The notes beneath the pieces were generated by a model. That model was not told the origin of the DNA. It made no database searches and worked only from the letters and a program-made list of their open reading frames with translations. From NCBI GenBank assembly GCA_903828675.1, contig CAIKND010000157.1, forward strand, positions 62,001-126,000: a DNA stretch of 64,000 nt, written 5' to 3'. Positions 43,774-53,505 of the stretch are shown here, piece by piece. The stretch comes from an uncultured Acidobacteriaceae bacterium (GTDB lineage: Bacteria > Acidobacteriota > Terriglobia > Terriglobales > Acidobacteriaceae). The position numbers and the translations under genes were made by a program. Position 1 is the stretch's first letter; every line of letters starts with the position of its first letter.

Positions 43774-45393
43774 ATGCCGTATTCTGTTCGCGAGACCTCT
43801 GCTATGTCCAGTGATTCTTTTTTGCCCCCCGGCGCCCGCAACCAGACCGACGTATTTGCCGTCCATGGCGCCGACCCTGAGGTGCTGGCCTTCGCCATGG
43901 CCAAGTACTCACGCTCCGCCCTCTCCATGCGCGAGTCGCTTACTGAAATCAGCGCCCAGCGCGCTGAGCAGTTCCTCAACACCTTTTATTTTCAATACGG
44001 CCACCGCTCCATAGCTGACCTGGCCCACGTTGCCCTAGCCGTGGAACGCCTTAGCCTGCTGGCCGCCATCGTTCTTGTGGACGAGCAGCGCTGGGATGGC
44101 CAGGAACGCTCCACTCGGTATCAGAACTTCCTTAAGTCCGGCTGGTATTTTCCGGATTTTGGGCAGGATTCCGGCTCGGCCCAGCTTTACTCAGAGACCG
44201 TGGGGAACCTCTTTGATTCCTACAAGCGCACCACGGCTGCGGTTCTGGAAGTGCTGCGCCGGCGAATCGAATGCCCTGAATCCGTCAAGACCGACTTTTA
44301 TGAGCGGACCCTCAAGGCCCGCGCCTTCGACGTGGCCCGCTACCTGCTCCCGCTGGCAACGAACACCTCGCTTGGCCAGATCGTCAGCGCCCGCACCCTC
44401 GAGACCCAGGTCTCCCGCCTGCTCTCCCATCCCGTCGCCGAGGTCCGCGACCTGGGAGTCAAGCTCCGCGAAGCCGCCACCGGCCCCGCCTGGAACGTCA
44501 ATGCCCAGGCAGCCGCGGCGTTTGTCGAAAAAGTCTCCGCTTCCGATTCGTCCCTTGCCTCCGAGGCCGCCCAACTCCTTACCCGCGAGGTCCGAACAGC
44601 TCCCACTCTCGTCAAGTACGCTCAGCCCAACGAATACGAAATCCAGACTCGCGCCGAACTGGCGCAGGCCGCCGCGGAAATCCTATCCGGCCAACTTATC
44701 GCCGAGTCCCCCTTGGTCGATCTGGTGGAGCGCACGGAGACCCTCGAAGTAGAACTCGCCGCAACGCTGCTCTACTCCGCCGCCCATCACTCGTATCGCC
44801 AGATTCGCGATCTGGTAGCCGCGCTCCCTGAGGCCCGCGTCAACGAGATTGTCTCGCTCGGCCTGCGCCATCGTGGAGCGCACGACGAGACTCTCCGCGC
44901 CTTTCACGCCGGCGCCGCTCTACGCTTTGACATCCTCATGGACATTGGCGGATTTCGCGATATGCACCGGCATCGCCGCTGCACCCAGATCATTCAGCCC
45001 TTCACCACGGTTCACGGCTACGAGACGCCGAGCTCAGGCGATCTCGGCGGCGACGTGGAGATACTCGCGGAAGCGGGAGTTCTCGCCGATTACCAATCAG
45101 CTCTCGCCGCCGCCCACCAGGCGAGTACTCAGATCGCAGCCAGCCAGTCGCCGGAGGCCGCGCAGTCCGCGCTCTACCTGTTCCCGCTGGCCACCCGAAT
45201 TCGCAGTCTGTTCAAGATGGATTTTTCCGAAGCACAATACATTTCAGAGCTGCGTTCCGGTCCCGCAGGACACTTCAGCTACCGCCGCGTTGCCTGGGAA
45301 ATGTACCTGGCCCTCCAGCGTCAGCACCCATCCCTCGCCGCTCACATTCGCATCACCGACTTCACCAAGCCCATTGACCTGCTGCAGCGGTGA
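43774..45393 (+). CDS. thyX: FAD-dependent thymidylate synthase-like protein, two-domain form
   Basis: The product has 539 residues, about twice the usual ThyX length, built as two ThyX-like halves. The N-terminal half has RESLTEISAQRAEQFLNTFYFQYGHRSIADLAH, AVERLS and QERSTRYQNF; the C-terminal half has HSYRQIRDLV, DMHRHRRCTQIIQPF and GHFSYRRVAWEM. The classic RHRx7S signature is only partly present in each half: the N half has Arg-rich QERSTRY without RHR, while the C half has RHR without the Ser at the expected place. Active sites in ThyX lie between subunits, so the two halves could complement each other. The start may be 43804. Confidence 0.8.
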   Translation: MPYSVRETSAMSSDSFLPPGARNQTDVFAVHGADPEVLAFAMAKYSRSALSMRESLTEISAQRAEQFLNTFYFQYGHRSIADLAHVALAVERLSLLAAIVLVDEQRWDGQERSTRYQNFLKSGWYFPDFGQDSGSAQLYSETVGNLFDSYKRTTAAVLEVLRRRIECPESVKTDFYERTLKARAFDVARYLLPLATNTSLGQIVSARTLETQVSRLLSHPVAEVRDLGVKLREAATGPAWNVNAQAAAAFVEKVSASDSSLASEAAQLLTREVRTAPTLVKYAQPNEYEIQTRAELAQAAAEILSGQLIAESPLVDLVERTETLEVELAATLLYSAAHHSYRQIRDLVAALPEARVNEIVSLGLRHRGAHDETLRAFHAGAALRFDILMDIGGFRDMHRHRRCTQIIQPFTTVHGYETPSSGDLGGDVEILAEAGVLADYQSALAAAHQASTQIAASQSPEAAQSALYLFPLATRIRSLFKMDFSEAQYISELRSGPAGHFSYRRVAWEMYLALQRQHPSLAAHIRITDFTKPIDLLQR

Positions 45394-45405
45394 ACAGAAA
45401 GCGCC

Positions 45406-47277
45406 TTAACGGCGCGTCGGAACCGTACTCACCGTAACTATCTCTCCCGGTTCCACGACGATAGACCCGCGCGGCGCCGTATCGACGGAGTTTTCCCGGT
45501 ACAGGCTCGCGCGCTCGATGGCCTTGATGGTATGTCTGCCCTCACCAGGCAGCGAAATCTCCTTCGGCGCCGTCGAGCGGTTCAGGAAGATCAGCGTCAT
45601 CGCCCCTGACTTCGACCGAAACGCCGTCGCCAGCAGATCGGGATCGCCGCTGTCTGCCGAAACTCTCACCATGCCCTCGCGAAGATGGCGGCTGAAAGCT
45701 CCGAACACGCGCAGTTGGAATCCCGACGCGGTTGGTTCCAGCGAGTGAGTCCGATCCACCGTGAACAGCGAGCGCGTGAAACCGAACGATGGTTGCTCGG
45801 GATCAAGAAGCAACCAGCAATATGCCAGCGCCTCGGCGTTCGTCACCGTCAAAAGCCGATAGTAAAGCTCCCCCATCGCCAGCGCCGATTGATACGAATC
45901 CACCTGGTACGCGGAATCGTTGATCGTCAGTTCCGTTTCAAGAAAAGGCTTGCCGCCGACCGCATCATTCCACTGTTTCATCAGCGGAAGGTAGCTGTCC
46001 GGGTCCGTCATATCACTCTGAAAGTCATACACATGTGTCGCGCTGTAGTCCAACGCCTTCCATGCCAGGCTCATCGGCCGCAGAGTCTCCGCGGAGTGAA
46101 TTCCCGTCTTCAAATCTCCCGCGTCCGGCATGTGCAGCTTTACGCGATTGAAGCCGGCCTTATCCAACGCGCTACGAAGCCTGAGAATCATCTCCTCCCA
46201 CACAGGACCGGGCTGAATCAGTTCGTTTTGGATGCCGATCACGTCAGGCGGAAAGCCGGATTTGGCAACCGACTCCCTGCAATAGGCCAGCACCGCCTCG
46301 ACATACTTGTCGGGATTGGCGTTGCCCGCCTGCGCATCCCTCGCCCACGCCGGCAGCGCCCAGAACTCGAACCAAACGTAGCCGCCAATGCTGTGGATCT
46401 GCTTGATATAAGAGAAATCGCTGATCTCGCCATTGGGGAAGTTATCTCCGTAGTAATGCGGCGACGCATCAACCAGCCGGTCGAAGTTATTCATGCCGGC
46501 ATTGAGTTTTGTCCCGATGGGATATTCGCGGTGAATCAGAAGGTTATATTCCTTCAGCTGCTTCCACCACTTAGCCCTGCCCTCACTTGACATCTCTTCG
46601 TAAGCTGGAATGCTCGTGATTCCGCCAAACCCGAGCACCGTCTGATAGGTCTTCGACTCATCAATCGATATATGTGCTTTCCCGATTTCCGGTTGCGTCA
46701 CTGTGCCCCGCAAAACTCCCGTCGAGGAGTCCGGTGCAACTACGAAAAGCTGGTGATGCATCAGGTCGATCAGGCATAACTCGTGAGCAACAACGTTCCC
46801 ATTTACGCTCACTTCAACCGTGAGATGGCGAAGCGCAATCGTGACAGAGTTCAAGCTCTGCTCGATCTGCACGCTCGCTTGTTGCCGTGTCGCCTGCGGG
46901 AAGCGAGGCCTTGGCGGCTCGCCGCTTTCGAGTCCGAACGAGTCGTAATATTGTTGAGAAACCGTTACCGCGTGCCGGCCAATCTCAATGGAAAGAGACC
47001 CGCGCGGTCCGGTAAACAGCCAATGCAGAGTTATATCTTCCGCAAGCTCTTTTTCTAGCTTGAGAGTCCGGCTGAAGTTCCCCGGAAGAAACTCGGCAGG
47101 ATAAGATCGCGGCCTCTCCGTTCCGCGTCCCCATATCTGCACGCTCGGCTTATCGAGAGAAAGCGAGAACGGCTGCGAATTGTTCGGCGCAGACGAGCCG
47201 AAGGCGATCGGGCAAACCATACCCGCAATGATCGTCAAGCACAACAAAGCCGCAAGCGAGACTCTTCGACCGTACAT
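45406..47277 (-). CDS. Secreted GH30-like glycoside hydrolase
   Basis: The product has 623 residues from an ATG preceded by AGGAGG. The signal peptide (ALLCLLTIIAGMVCPIAFG) and an N-terminal beta-sandwich of about 180 residues are followed by a TIM barrel with YQTVLGFGGITSIPAYEE, FEFWALPAWARD, VIGIQNELIQPG (catalytic acid Glu) and FLETELTINDSA (nucleophile Glu), then a beta-sandwich C-terminus (LIFLNRSTAPKEISLPGEG). This arrangement fits GH30 or a close clan A family; xylan, beta-glucan or glucosylceramide-like substrates are known there. It is secreted and next to a heparinase-like enzyme. Confidence 0.75.
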   Translation of the reverse strand: MYGRRVSLAALLCLTIIAGMVCPIAFGSSAPNNSQPFSLSLDKPSVQIWGRGTERPRSYPAEFLPGNFSRTLKLEKELAEDITLHWLFTGPRGSLSIEIGRHAVTVSQQYYDSFGLESGEPPRPRFPQATRQQASVQIEQSLNSVTIALRHLTVEVSVNGNVVAHELCLIDLMHHQLFVVAPDSSTGVLRGTVTQPEIGKAHISIDESKTYQTVLGFGGITSIPAYEEMSSEGRAKWWKQLKEYNLLIHREYPIGTKLNAGMNNFDRLVDASPHYYGDNFPNGEISDFSYIKQIHSIGGYVWFEFWALPAWARDAQAGNANPDKYVEAVLAYCRESVAKSGFPPDVIGIQNELIQPGPVWEEMILRLRSALDKAGFNRVKLHMPDAGDLKTGIHSAETLRPMSLAWKALDYSATHVYDFQSDMTDPDSYLPLMKQWNDAVGGKPFLETELTINDSAYQVDSYQSALAMGELYYRLLTVTNAEALAYCWLLLDPEQPSFGFTRSLFTVDRTHSLEPTASGFQLRVFGAFSRHLREGMVRVSADSGDPDLLATAFRSKSGAMTLIFLNRSTAPKEISLPGEGRHTIKAIERASLYRENSVDTAPRGSIVVEPGEIVTVSTVPTRR

Positions 47278-47382
47278 GAAGCCTCCTGTAAGGGCCATCC
47301 CCGCATCCATGGAATGGGCCGCCCGCATCCTTGGCTATAAAATGCGTGCGGCCTGTAAGCCTACGTATCTCACGAGACAGCC

Positions 47383-49470
47383 CTATGGAAGAGCCACATG
47401 ATGATAGGTGACCTTTGCTCCTATCTCAATCGTGTCTTCCCACGCCGCGCCCCGGATGTGAATCTTCCCGCCTTCACTTTTCACGCTCGATATCTTCGCC
47501 GATGTCGTTGTTCCCGGCTCAAGAACCGCAATAAACTGCGCCGAAGCGCCGTGACGCCGGACGATCGTGTATGGAACCTTGACGCGCAGATCCGGCCCCG
47601 GAGCCATGCCTGTGAATACCCGGCTCTGGCTTGCAGAGCCAAGCACCCATAAGTTCATTGTCCGGTCCTTGTCCATCGTGAAAGCAGAATGGAAATTGCC
47701 CTCGATCGCAGCGCTCTGGTTGTCCGTTAGGTTCATGTAGCCGTCCCGGTCAGGAAATCCCGCGTAAGGCGCAAACGCCCCATCGGCATGTTGCACGCCG
47801 AAGTTATGATAGTTCCAGTCGAAGTCGTGCTCCTTGCCGTCTGTTGACTTAGCTGTAGTTATCTCCAAAACATAGTCTGAAGTTACAATCGAAGTCCGCT
47901 GCAAATCGACATTCTCATATACAGGGCCTGCGCTAGCCGTCGCCGCGGTAAACTCCGGCTCCGCCTGCCACGAGATCAGCTTTCCGGTCGCGGGCTTCTG
48001 CGGCGTTTGGTCCACGCTCACGGTGTTGTGCGCCACCGTCATCTTGTCCCAACTCTGATGGATCGGAATGCCGTAGAAATGCGTGCCCGGATCGACGCTC
48101 ATCATGCCGCCCTTGGCGTAAATCAACTCATTCAACTTGTCGAAGTGGCCGTGGCCTCCGCCGTGCGGTCCGAACTTCATGATCGCGGTCAGGTCCCCAG
48201 TCGGGGCGCGCAGCGTTGCGTAGCCAGCATCGGGAAACACCGCGCTCTTCAACTTGGGCATCGCAACGCCGTCAATTGAAGGCACTCCAAACAGGAATGC
48301 TTCTCGATTGGCGCGCTGAACGTGCTCATCGATAGCCGCGAAGTCAGGACTCTTCAGTGCGCCGTAAGCCGGCTCGTAGAGAGCAGCCTCCTCGTAGAGA
48401 TCCACTGTGTGCGAATCGTTGAAGGCCGGCAGCGTCCCGTCCGGGAACATGACGCCCAGGGGCGAAGCCAGAAGCGCGCCAAGGTTAGGCTCCTGCTTCC
48501 ATAAGTCCACACCTGCCCGCGCGGACATTTGCGCCACATACTCAAGTGGGCGCAGTGCATAAAACTGGTAGCCCCACGCGCCTTCAATCCAGAAGCCGTC
48601 AATCACGTATTCCTTCATCTGCGAGCGGAATCCGCGAGGTCCATCAAGCGCCTGATCGATCAGCGTCTTATCGTCCAGCGTGTAACCCACCGTAGCTTCT
48701 GCCCCAAGAATCCACGATTGAATATTGTTCGTCGGGCCATTGTTGGCGCGGCTTACGGTCATGGCCGCAGCATAGAGCAAGTCTCGTTCAATATGCGTCC
48801 GGTCCGCCGGGGTAAAGACGTCCGTGTCGCGGAGCAGGTCGTAGGCCCAGGCCAGATCAATAAGCCAAATCGCTTCGTCCAGCGTCTGCGAATAAACACG
48901 CGCGCCAAACTGAGATTCCTTGCCCGAGTTATCGTGCATCGGATAAGTCAGATACTTATCCGCATATAACTTGAGAACCAGCGCGGCCTTCTCAGCGTCT
49001 GCGTGATTTCCAGTGAGCCGGTAAGCAAGTGCCGACGCAAGGGTCCCCTTTTCCAGAGCATCGGCGCGCAGCATATAAACCACATGGTCGTAGGGGTAGC
49101 CCTTGAAAACCTTCCCCGTGTCCGGGCATACGTTTTGGTCGGGCGGATGAAATTCCAACAGCGATCCCGTATCAGGGCAGGCGTAATAGTGCAGCCACTG
49201 TCCGCCCTCGGGAGGCAGCTCGACGGAACTTAAACCGAACCGCTTCTCATACGACTCGGGAAACGCCGCGGCCTGTTGGATGATTGCGTCGCGCTGCTTT
49301 GCGGCCCATGGCTGTTTGCGGGCTAGCTCATTCAGGCGTGTAAAGTCCGCTTTGTCAAGCAGAAGATGTGGCGGAGCCTGTGCGATCGATACGGTGGATG
49401 ATAGCGCTGATGCGGCGAGAACCAATGCGAATAAATGCAGTTTCAAGATATTTCCAACTCCCAAATCCAT
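47383..49470 (-). CDS. Secreted heparinase II/III-family polysaccharide lyase
   Basis: The product has 695 residues. The signal peptide (LHLFALVLAASALSSTVSIA) is followed by an alpha/alpha toroid of about 380 residues (SQTLDEAIWLIDLAWAYDLL, WILGAEATVGYTLDD) and a beta-sandwich with GPHGGGHGHFDKLNELIYAKGG, DPGTHFYG and HNTVSVDQT, matching the heparinase II/III fold. These lyases cut uronic-acid-containing chains by beta-elimination. The actual substrate (heparan-like, alginate or other uronans) cannot be read from sequence. It is 105 bp upstream of the GH30-like gene and is possibly coregulated with it. Confidence 0.82.
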   Translation of the reverse strand: MDLGVGNILKLHLFALVLAASALSSTVSIAQAPPHLLLDKADFTRLNELARKQPWAAKQRDAIIQQAAAFPESYEKRFGLSSVELPPEGGQWLHYYACPDTGSLLEFHPPDQNVCPDTGKVFKGYPYDHVVYMLRADALEKGTLASALAYRLTGNHADAEKAALVLKLYADKYLTYPMHDNSGKESQFGARVYSQTLDEAIWLIDLAWAYDLLRDTDVFTPADRTHIERDLLYAAAMTVSRANNGPTNNIQSWILGAEATVGYTLDDKTLIDQALDGPRGFRSQMKEYVIDGFWIEGAWGYQFYALRPLEYVAQMSARAGVDLWKQEPNLGALLASPLGVMFPDGTLPAFNDSHTVDLYEEAALYEPAYGALKSPDFAAIDEHVQRANREAFLFGVPSIDGVAMPKLKSAVFPDAGYATLRAPTGDLTAIMKFGPHGGGHGHFDKLNELIYAKGGMMSVDPGTHFYGIPIHQSWDKMTVAHNTVSVDQTPQKPATGKLISWQAEPEFTAATASAGPVYENVDLQRTSIVTSDYVLEITTAKSTDGKEHDFDWNYHNFGVQHADGAFAPYAGFPDRDGYMNLTDNQSAAIEGNFHSAFTMDKDRTMNLWVLGSASQSRVFTGMAPGPDLRVKVPYTIVRRHGASAQFIAVLEPGTTTSAKISSVKSEGGKIHIRGAAWEDTIEIGAKVTYHHVALP

Positions 49471-49677
49471 GTCTTAGTCCTTGGCGTCGGCACTACAGAG
49501 CGCATAAGCAGCCTCCGCCCACACGACCACAAGACTAGGGAGCTGCGATTGTCGTGTCAAATTGCGGGGGTCGAAGTAGATCACAGGAAATTCGCTCTTT
49601 GCCTGCTCCGCATATTGACACGCGACCGCTGCTCTTCGGCGAAAGCAATTCACCCGGCCCTGTGAGAAAATCAGTGT

Positions 49678-50757
49678 TTGCATACGCAGTCCAAGTTCCG
49701 CCTGCTTGTGGTCCGCCTTGGCGCCATGGGCGATATTCTGCACGCGCTGCCCGCGGTTACGGCTCTGCGTTCGGCGCACCCTGCCTGGATCATCGACTGG
49801 GTGGTCGAGCCGCGCTGGCGTGCGCTGCTGGCCGCTCCGGGCAGTGCCGATCGCGGCCCTTCCCAGCCCGTCGTTGACCATCTTCACTTTGCGCCCACCA
49901 AGCAGTGGCGGCGCAGTCCTTTCAGCCTCAGGACGATTCGCGAAATCAAGGCCCTCCGCAGCCAGCTCCGCGCCGCCGGCTATGACGCGGTCATTGACCT
50001 GCAGGGCTCCCTGCGCTCGGCGGTCGTCGCCAAATTCGCCGGTTGCTCCAGGCTCATCGGCGAGGACCAGCCCCGCGAAACACCAGCTCGCTGGTTCTTC
50101 ACCGAGCGCATCTTAACCAGTGGCGCGCACGTTATCGAGCAGGATGCAGAACTTGCCTCAGCTGTCGCGGGCGATGTCCTCGCCGCAGCAGTGCCCTGGC
50201 TGCCTGTCGACCCTGTGGCCGAGATCTGGTGCGACGCGCTGCTCAACTCTTGCGCGCCTTTGTCCACCGCGTCCAGGGCTGCCGTCCTCATCAACCCCGG
50301 TGCAGGCTGGGGCGCCAAACGCTGGCCCGTGGAGCGCTACGCCACCGTCGCCCAGGGACTTGTCGAGCGAGGCTTCCGAGTTTTCGTCAACGCAGGCCCA
50401 GGCGAAGATTCGCTTGCCGACGCAATTGTCAACGGAACCCGCGGCAGCGCCACGCCACTCAATGCCTCACTTGACCAGTTGATCGCCTTTACCCGCCGCA
50501 TAGCCTTGTGCATTGCCGGCGACACAGGCCCGCTCCACCTGGCCTGTGCCCTTGGCCGCCCGGTAGTCGGCATCTACGGTCCCACCGACCCCAGCCGCAA
50601 CGGCCCATTCGGAACCAGATTCAAAGTGCTACGCAGTCCCCAGAGCCGCCGCGACCACACCCGCCATGCCGTGCCTGAGGCCGGCCTGCTCACCATCCGG
50701 CCGGAAGACGTGCTCGCCGCTGCCGCTGATCTGCTCGCACAGGAGAACGCCTCATGA
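49678..50757 (+). CDS. Glycosyltransferase family 9, heptosyltransferase I-like
   Basis: The product has 359 residues starting from a TTG. FRLLVVRLGAMGDILHALPAVTALR is the N-terminal GT9 signature; NPGAGWGAKRWPVERYATVAQGL and CIAGDTGPLHLACALGRPVVGIYGPTDPSRNGPFG mark the donor domain. WaaC adds the first heptose to LPS inner core; heptose is the probable but unproven sugar. It overlaps the next gene by 4 bp. Confidence 0.85.
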   Translation: MHTQSKFRLLVVRLGAMGDILHALPAVTALRSAHPAWIIDWVVEPRWRALLAAPGSADRGPSQPVVDHLHFAPTKQWRRSPFSLRTIREIKALRSQLRAAGYDAVIDLQGSLRSAVVAKFAGCSRLIGEDQPRETPARWFFTERILTSGAHVIEQDAELASAVAGDVLAAAVPWLPVDPVAEIWCDALLNSCAPLSTASRAAVLINPGAGWGAKRWPVERYATVAQGLVERGFRVFVNAGPGEDSLADAIVNGTRGSATPLNASLDQLIAFTRRIALCIAGDTGPLHLACALGRPVVGIYGPTDPSRNGPFGTRFKVLRSPQSRRDHTRHAVPEAGLLTIRPEDVLAAAADLLAQENAS

Positions 50758-51419
50758 AACATCCTGAAAACCCGCCCCAACAGAGCCCTCAGCGCCAGGA
50801 TTGGATCGCCCGCTGGCAGCGTGTGGCTCGGCGCATCCGCGTTCCGCTGGGCTTCCTTACAGCGGGCCTCTATGTCTTCGAACTTTGGCGTCGCGCCCCC
50901 CTTCCGGCCGCCGTCGCCTGGAGCCTCACGCTCGTCGTTCCCGGCGTCTGGCTGCGCGCTTACGCCTCCGGCTACGTCAAAAAGAACCGAGAACTCACCG
51001 TCACCGGCCCTTACGCACACACACGAAATCCCCTTTACCTGGGCTCCATTCTGATTGCCGCGGGTTTTGCGGTGGCTCTGCTCAGTTGGCCTGTAGCGCT
51101 GGTCCTCGCCGTCGGCTTTGGCGTCATCTACGTACCCGTCATCGCCTCGGAAGAGCGCTTCCTTCGCGCCACGTTCCCCGGCTTCGACGCCTATTGCAGC
51201 CGAGTACCTCGCCTGATTCCTCGTCTGACGCCGGCCAAGCATATTTTTGACGGAACAAAGTCACCAAAAACGGTTACTCAGGCCACTTCCGGAAGCTTCT
51301 CCATTGAGCTCTACCGCAGGCACCGCGAGTACAATGCAGGTATAGGGGCCGCACTGCTGTACCTCAGCCTGCTCTTTCTGCGGCCGGTGCTGGAAGCGAT
51401 CCTGCGTGGGGCGCGGTGA
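50754..51419 (+). CDS. Isoprenylcysteine carboxyl methyltransferase (ICMT)-family membrane protein
   Basis: The product has 221 residues and about five helices. LTVTGPYAHTRNPLYLGSILIAAGFAV and ASEERFLRATFPGFDAYCSRVPRLIPRL are the two conserved blocks of the ICMT/phospholipid methyltransferase family, where the RNP and EER residues bind SAM. The target is unknown in bacteria. Its start overlaps the glycosyltransferase stop by 4 bp, so it may modify the same cell-envelope lipid. Confidence 0.85.
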   Translation: MKHPENPPQQSPQRQDWIARWQRVARRIRVPLGFLTAGLYVFELWRRAPLPAAVAWSLTLVVPGVWLRAYASGYVKKNRELTVTGPYAHTRNPLYLGSILIAAGFAVALLSWPVALVLAVGFGVIYVPVIASEERFLRATFPGFDAYCSRVPRLIPRLTPAKHIFDGTKSPKTVTQATSGSFSIELYRRHREYNAGIGAALLYLSLLFLRPVLEAILRGAR

Positions 51420-51467
51420 GAGTTTTCCCGGTCAATTAGGTCAATCCACTAGGAGCCATACCCGACG

Positions 51468-52247
51468 TTGAAGACGCGCATGCACGCCGCATTCACTTTT
51501 TGCGCCCTTGTCCTGACTGCTCAGGCCGTAGTGGCTCACGGTCAGCAGACGCCTCAGCTCGCTCCGCCCCGCACCGGTTTCAGTTTTCCGCAGAAGCAGA
51601 CACTCACCTACTCCGTTGACTGGCGTGTGTTTCCCGCCGGAACGGCCATCATCCACTTTGAGGCCACTGGCGATCGCGAACGCATCACCGCCAACGCCGA
51701 CACCATCGGCGCCATCAACCTTCTCTTCCATGTGGGTGACCGCTTCCAGTCCACTTTCGACCGGCAAAAGGGCTGTACTTACGAGTTCGACAAACAGACC
51801 GTCGAGGGCCGCCGCCAGATCAACTCCACCCTCAAGCTGGACTACGGCCAGGGAAAGTCCATTCTGGACGAAAAGAATCAGGTTACCGGCCAGACCAAGC
51901 ATCTTGAATCGTCCATCCCCAGTTGCCTGACCGACCTTTTGACCGGTGTCTTTTACGCATCATCGCAGCCCATGGAGCTTGGCCACACCTTTGCAATCCC
52001 GGTGGTCGACGCACTCCACACCGTTCCGGTGACCATGAAGGTCGAGGGCCGCGAAGAGATCAAGACCACTCTGGGGACCTTCAAGACCCTGCGCGTGCAG
52101 CCTACCGCCGATGCCGGTGTCGTCAAGAACCGGGGGAATATCTGGGTCTGGTATACCGACGACGAGCGCCACCTGCCCGTCCAGATGCGCGCCCGCCTCT
52201 TCTGGGGCACTATCACCTTCCGGCTTACCGGCAACGAAAGCAAATAG
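51468..52247 (+). CDS. DUF3108 exported protein
   Basis: The product has 259 residues. The signal peptide (FTFCALVLTAQAVVAHG) is followed by LTYSVDWRVFPAGTAIIHFEATG, RFQSTFDRQKGCTYEFDKQTVEG, FYASSQPMELGHTF and WVWYTDDERHLPVQMRARLFWGTITFRLTG, the beta-rich pattern of DUF3108 (some members are called ATP-dependent exonuclease-related in error). It probably binds something in the periplasm; no enzyme residues are visible. A TTG at 51468 or the ATG at 51480 could start it. Same direction as the ICMT gene, 48 bp apart. Confidence 0.75.
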   Translation: MKTRMHAAFTFCALVLTAQAVVAHGQQTPQLAPPRTGFSFPQKQTLTYSVDWRVFPAGTAIIHFEATGDRERITANADTIGAINLLFHVGDRFQSTFDRQKGCTYEFDKQTVEGRRQINSTLKLDYGQGKSILDEKNQVTGQTKHLESSIPSCLTDLLTGVFYASSQPMELGHTFAIPVVDALHTVPVTMKVEGREEIKTTLGTFKTLRVQPTADAGVVKNRGNIWVWYTDDERHLPVQMRARLFWGTITFRLTGNESK

Positions 52248-52392
52248 CCTTCGCTGCGCAGCCTCTTGTCGCAGTTCTTTTGGCTCTCTGAGCAAGCGGC
52301 CAAGGTTCCAATATACGGGCCTCTGCCGAGCGGCAGGTAAGACGCGGAGCCTGCGGATAATCTTCGCATTTTATTCGCCTAAAATAGTCCCT

Positions 52393-52662
52393 ATGACAAG
52401 CCCGAATGATCGTCACCGGGTGTACATGGCCTTTCAGAACCGATACGGTTGGCACTGCCAGTTTCTGGAGCCGGATTTGCGGACACTGCTGCCCAGGCAC
52501 CTACACTTCAAATCACCTGACAAAATCATTGAAATGGTCGAGCGCGGAGGAGGCTTTCCCGATCAGGAAAGTCGCCAGATGCTGGAGCATGGGATTTCAA
52601 TCGGCAGGGGTGGGGTGTTCCTGAATTTGACGGAGGAGCAGTATATAAAGCTCGTACATTGA
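52393..52662 (+). CDS. Conserved small protein, unknown function
   Basis: The product has 89 residues starting MTSPNDRHRVYMAFQNRYGW, followed by HCQFLEPDLRTLLPRHLHFKSPDKIIEMVERGG. It is basic, without membrane segments or signal peptide. No family was recognised; it looks like a genuine small protein because of its ordered helix-rich composition. Confidence 0.5.
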   Translation: MTSPNDRHRVYMAFQNRYGWHCQFLEPDLRTLLPRHLHFKSPDKIIEMVERGGGFPDQESRQMLEHGISIGRGGVFLNLTEEQYIKLVH

Positions 52663-52781
52663 AAGGACTACATGCGGCAGTGCCGGAAGCCTGTTCATCG
52701 GTACTTTGTGTGTTCTTGAACTGAAAGACAGTGAACCATCGTAGACTCAATCCAGAACCTGTTTCAAAATGGAGGTCCTAC

Positions 52782-53315
52782 ATGAATTCACGAAAGCTCC
52801 TCTACCTTGGCTTCGCTTTGGTGGGAGTGTTTTCTGTGGCTGTAGCTGCATTTGGTCAAGTTCCTCTCGAATCCGTCTCGAAGGTCGATCTGAGCCGCTA
52901 CACGGGGCGCTGGTTTGAGATCGCAAAGTACCCGAACCGCTTCGAGCGCAAGTGCGACAGTAACACGACGGCAATCTATACCCTCCGTAATGACGGCAAG
53001 ATCAGCGTGTTGAATACGTGCAAGACTCGCGAAGGCAAGCTAACGCAATCGAACGGCTGGGCTAAGGTCGTTGACCAAGCGACCGGCTCGAAGCTCAAGG
53101 TGACGTTCTTCTGGCCGTTCTTCGGTGATTATTGGATTATCGACCTGGGTTCGAAGTACGAGTACGCAGTCATCGGCGAACCGAGCAGGACGTACCTTTG
53201 GATTCTGAGCCGAACTGCGAAGATCGATGACAAACTCTATAGCGAAATTGCGGCTCGCCTGGCGGCCAAGGGCTACGATGCCACTAAACTCGAACGGGGT
53301 AGGCAAACCGACTGA
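52782..53315 (+). CDS. blc: Bacterial lipocalin
   Basis: The product has 177 residues from an ATG preceded by GGAGGT. The signal peptide (LLYLGFALVGVFSVAVAAFG) has no lipobox Cys. The lipocalin hallmarks are GRWFEIAKYPNRFE (first conserved region), NTCKTREGK, FFWPFFGDYWIIDLG and SKYEYAVIGEPSRTYLWILSRT (second region). Lipocalins of this group bind lipids in the cell envelope and help with membrane stress. It is a single gene, ending 130 bp before the tRNA terminator. Confidence 0.9.
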   Translation: MNSRKLLYLGFALVGVFSVAVAAFGQVPLESVSKVDLSRYTGRWFEIAKYPNRFERKCDSNTTAIYTLRNDGKISVLNTCKTREGKLTQSNGWAKVVDQATGSKLKVTFFWPFFGDYWIIDLGSKYEYAVIGEPSRTYLWILSRTAKIDDKLYSEIAARLAAKGYDATKLERGRQTD

Positions 53316-53443
53316 CGTTGACCGTCGCCTTAAAGTGCAATCCGAATACCGAGCCGCATACAAATCTAGTGATGTGTTTTTCGCTATGGCCTATTCTGAG
53401 CACCTCCCTTGAGACTAAAAAAACTGCGGCCTAAGACACAAAC

Positions 53444-53465
53444 GCCCTGCAATTGTTTGCAGGGC
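53444..53465 (-). terminator. Intrinsic terminator of tRNA-Leu
   Basis: On the minus strand GCCCTGCAA (from 53465) pairs perfectly over 9 bp with TTGCAGGGC (to 53444) around a 4-base loop, followed by GTTTGTGTCTT. It lies 40 bp beyond the 3' end of the tRNA. Confidence 0.75.
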
Positions 53466-53505
53466 TCTTGTTTATAAGGTTCTGAAGGCTTTCCTTGATT
53501 TTTGG

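Noticed and set aside
43774..45393. Two-domain ThyX as a frameshifted or mis-joined pair of genes
   Set aside because: The frame is continuous with no stop or shift and both halves align end to end, so it is one fused protein.
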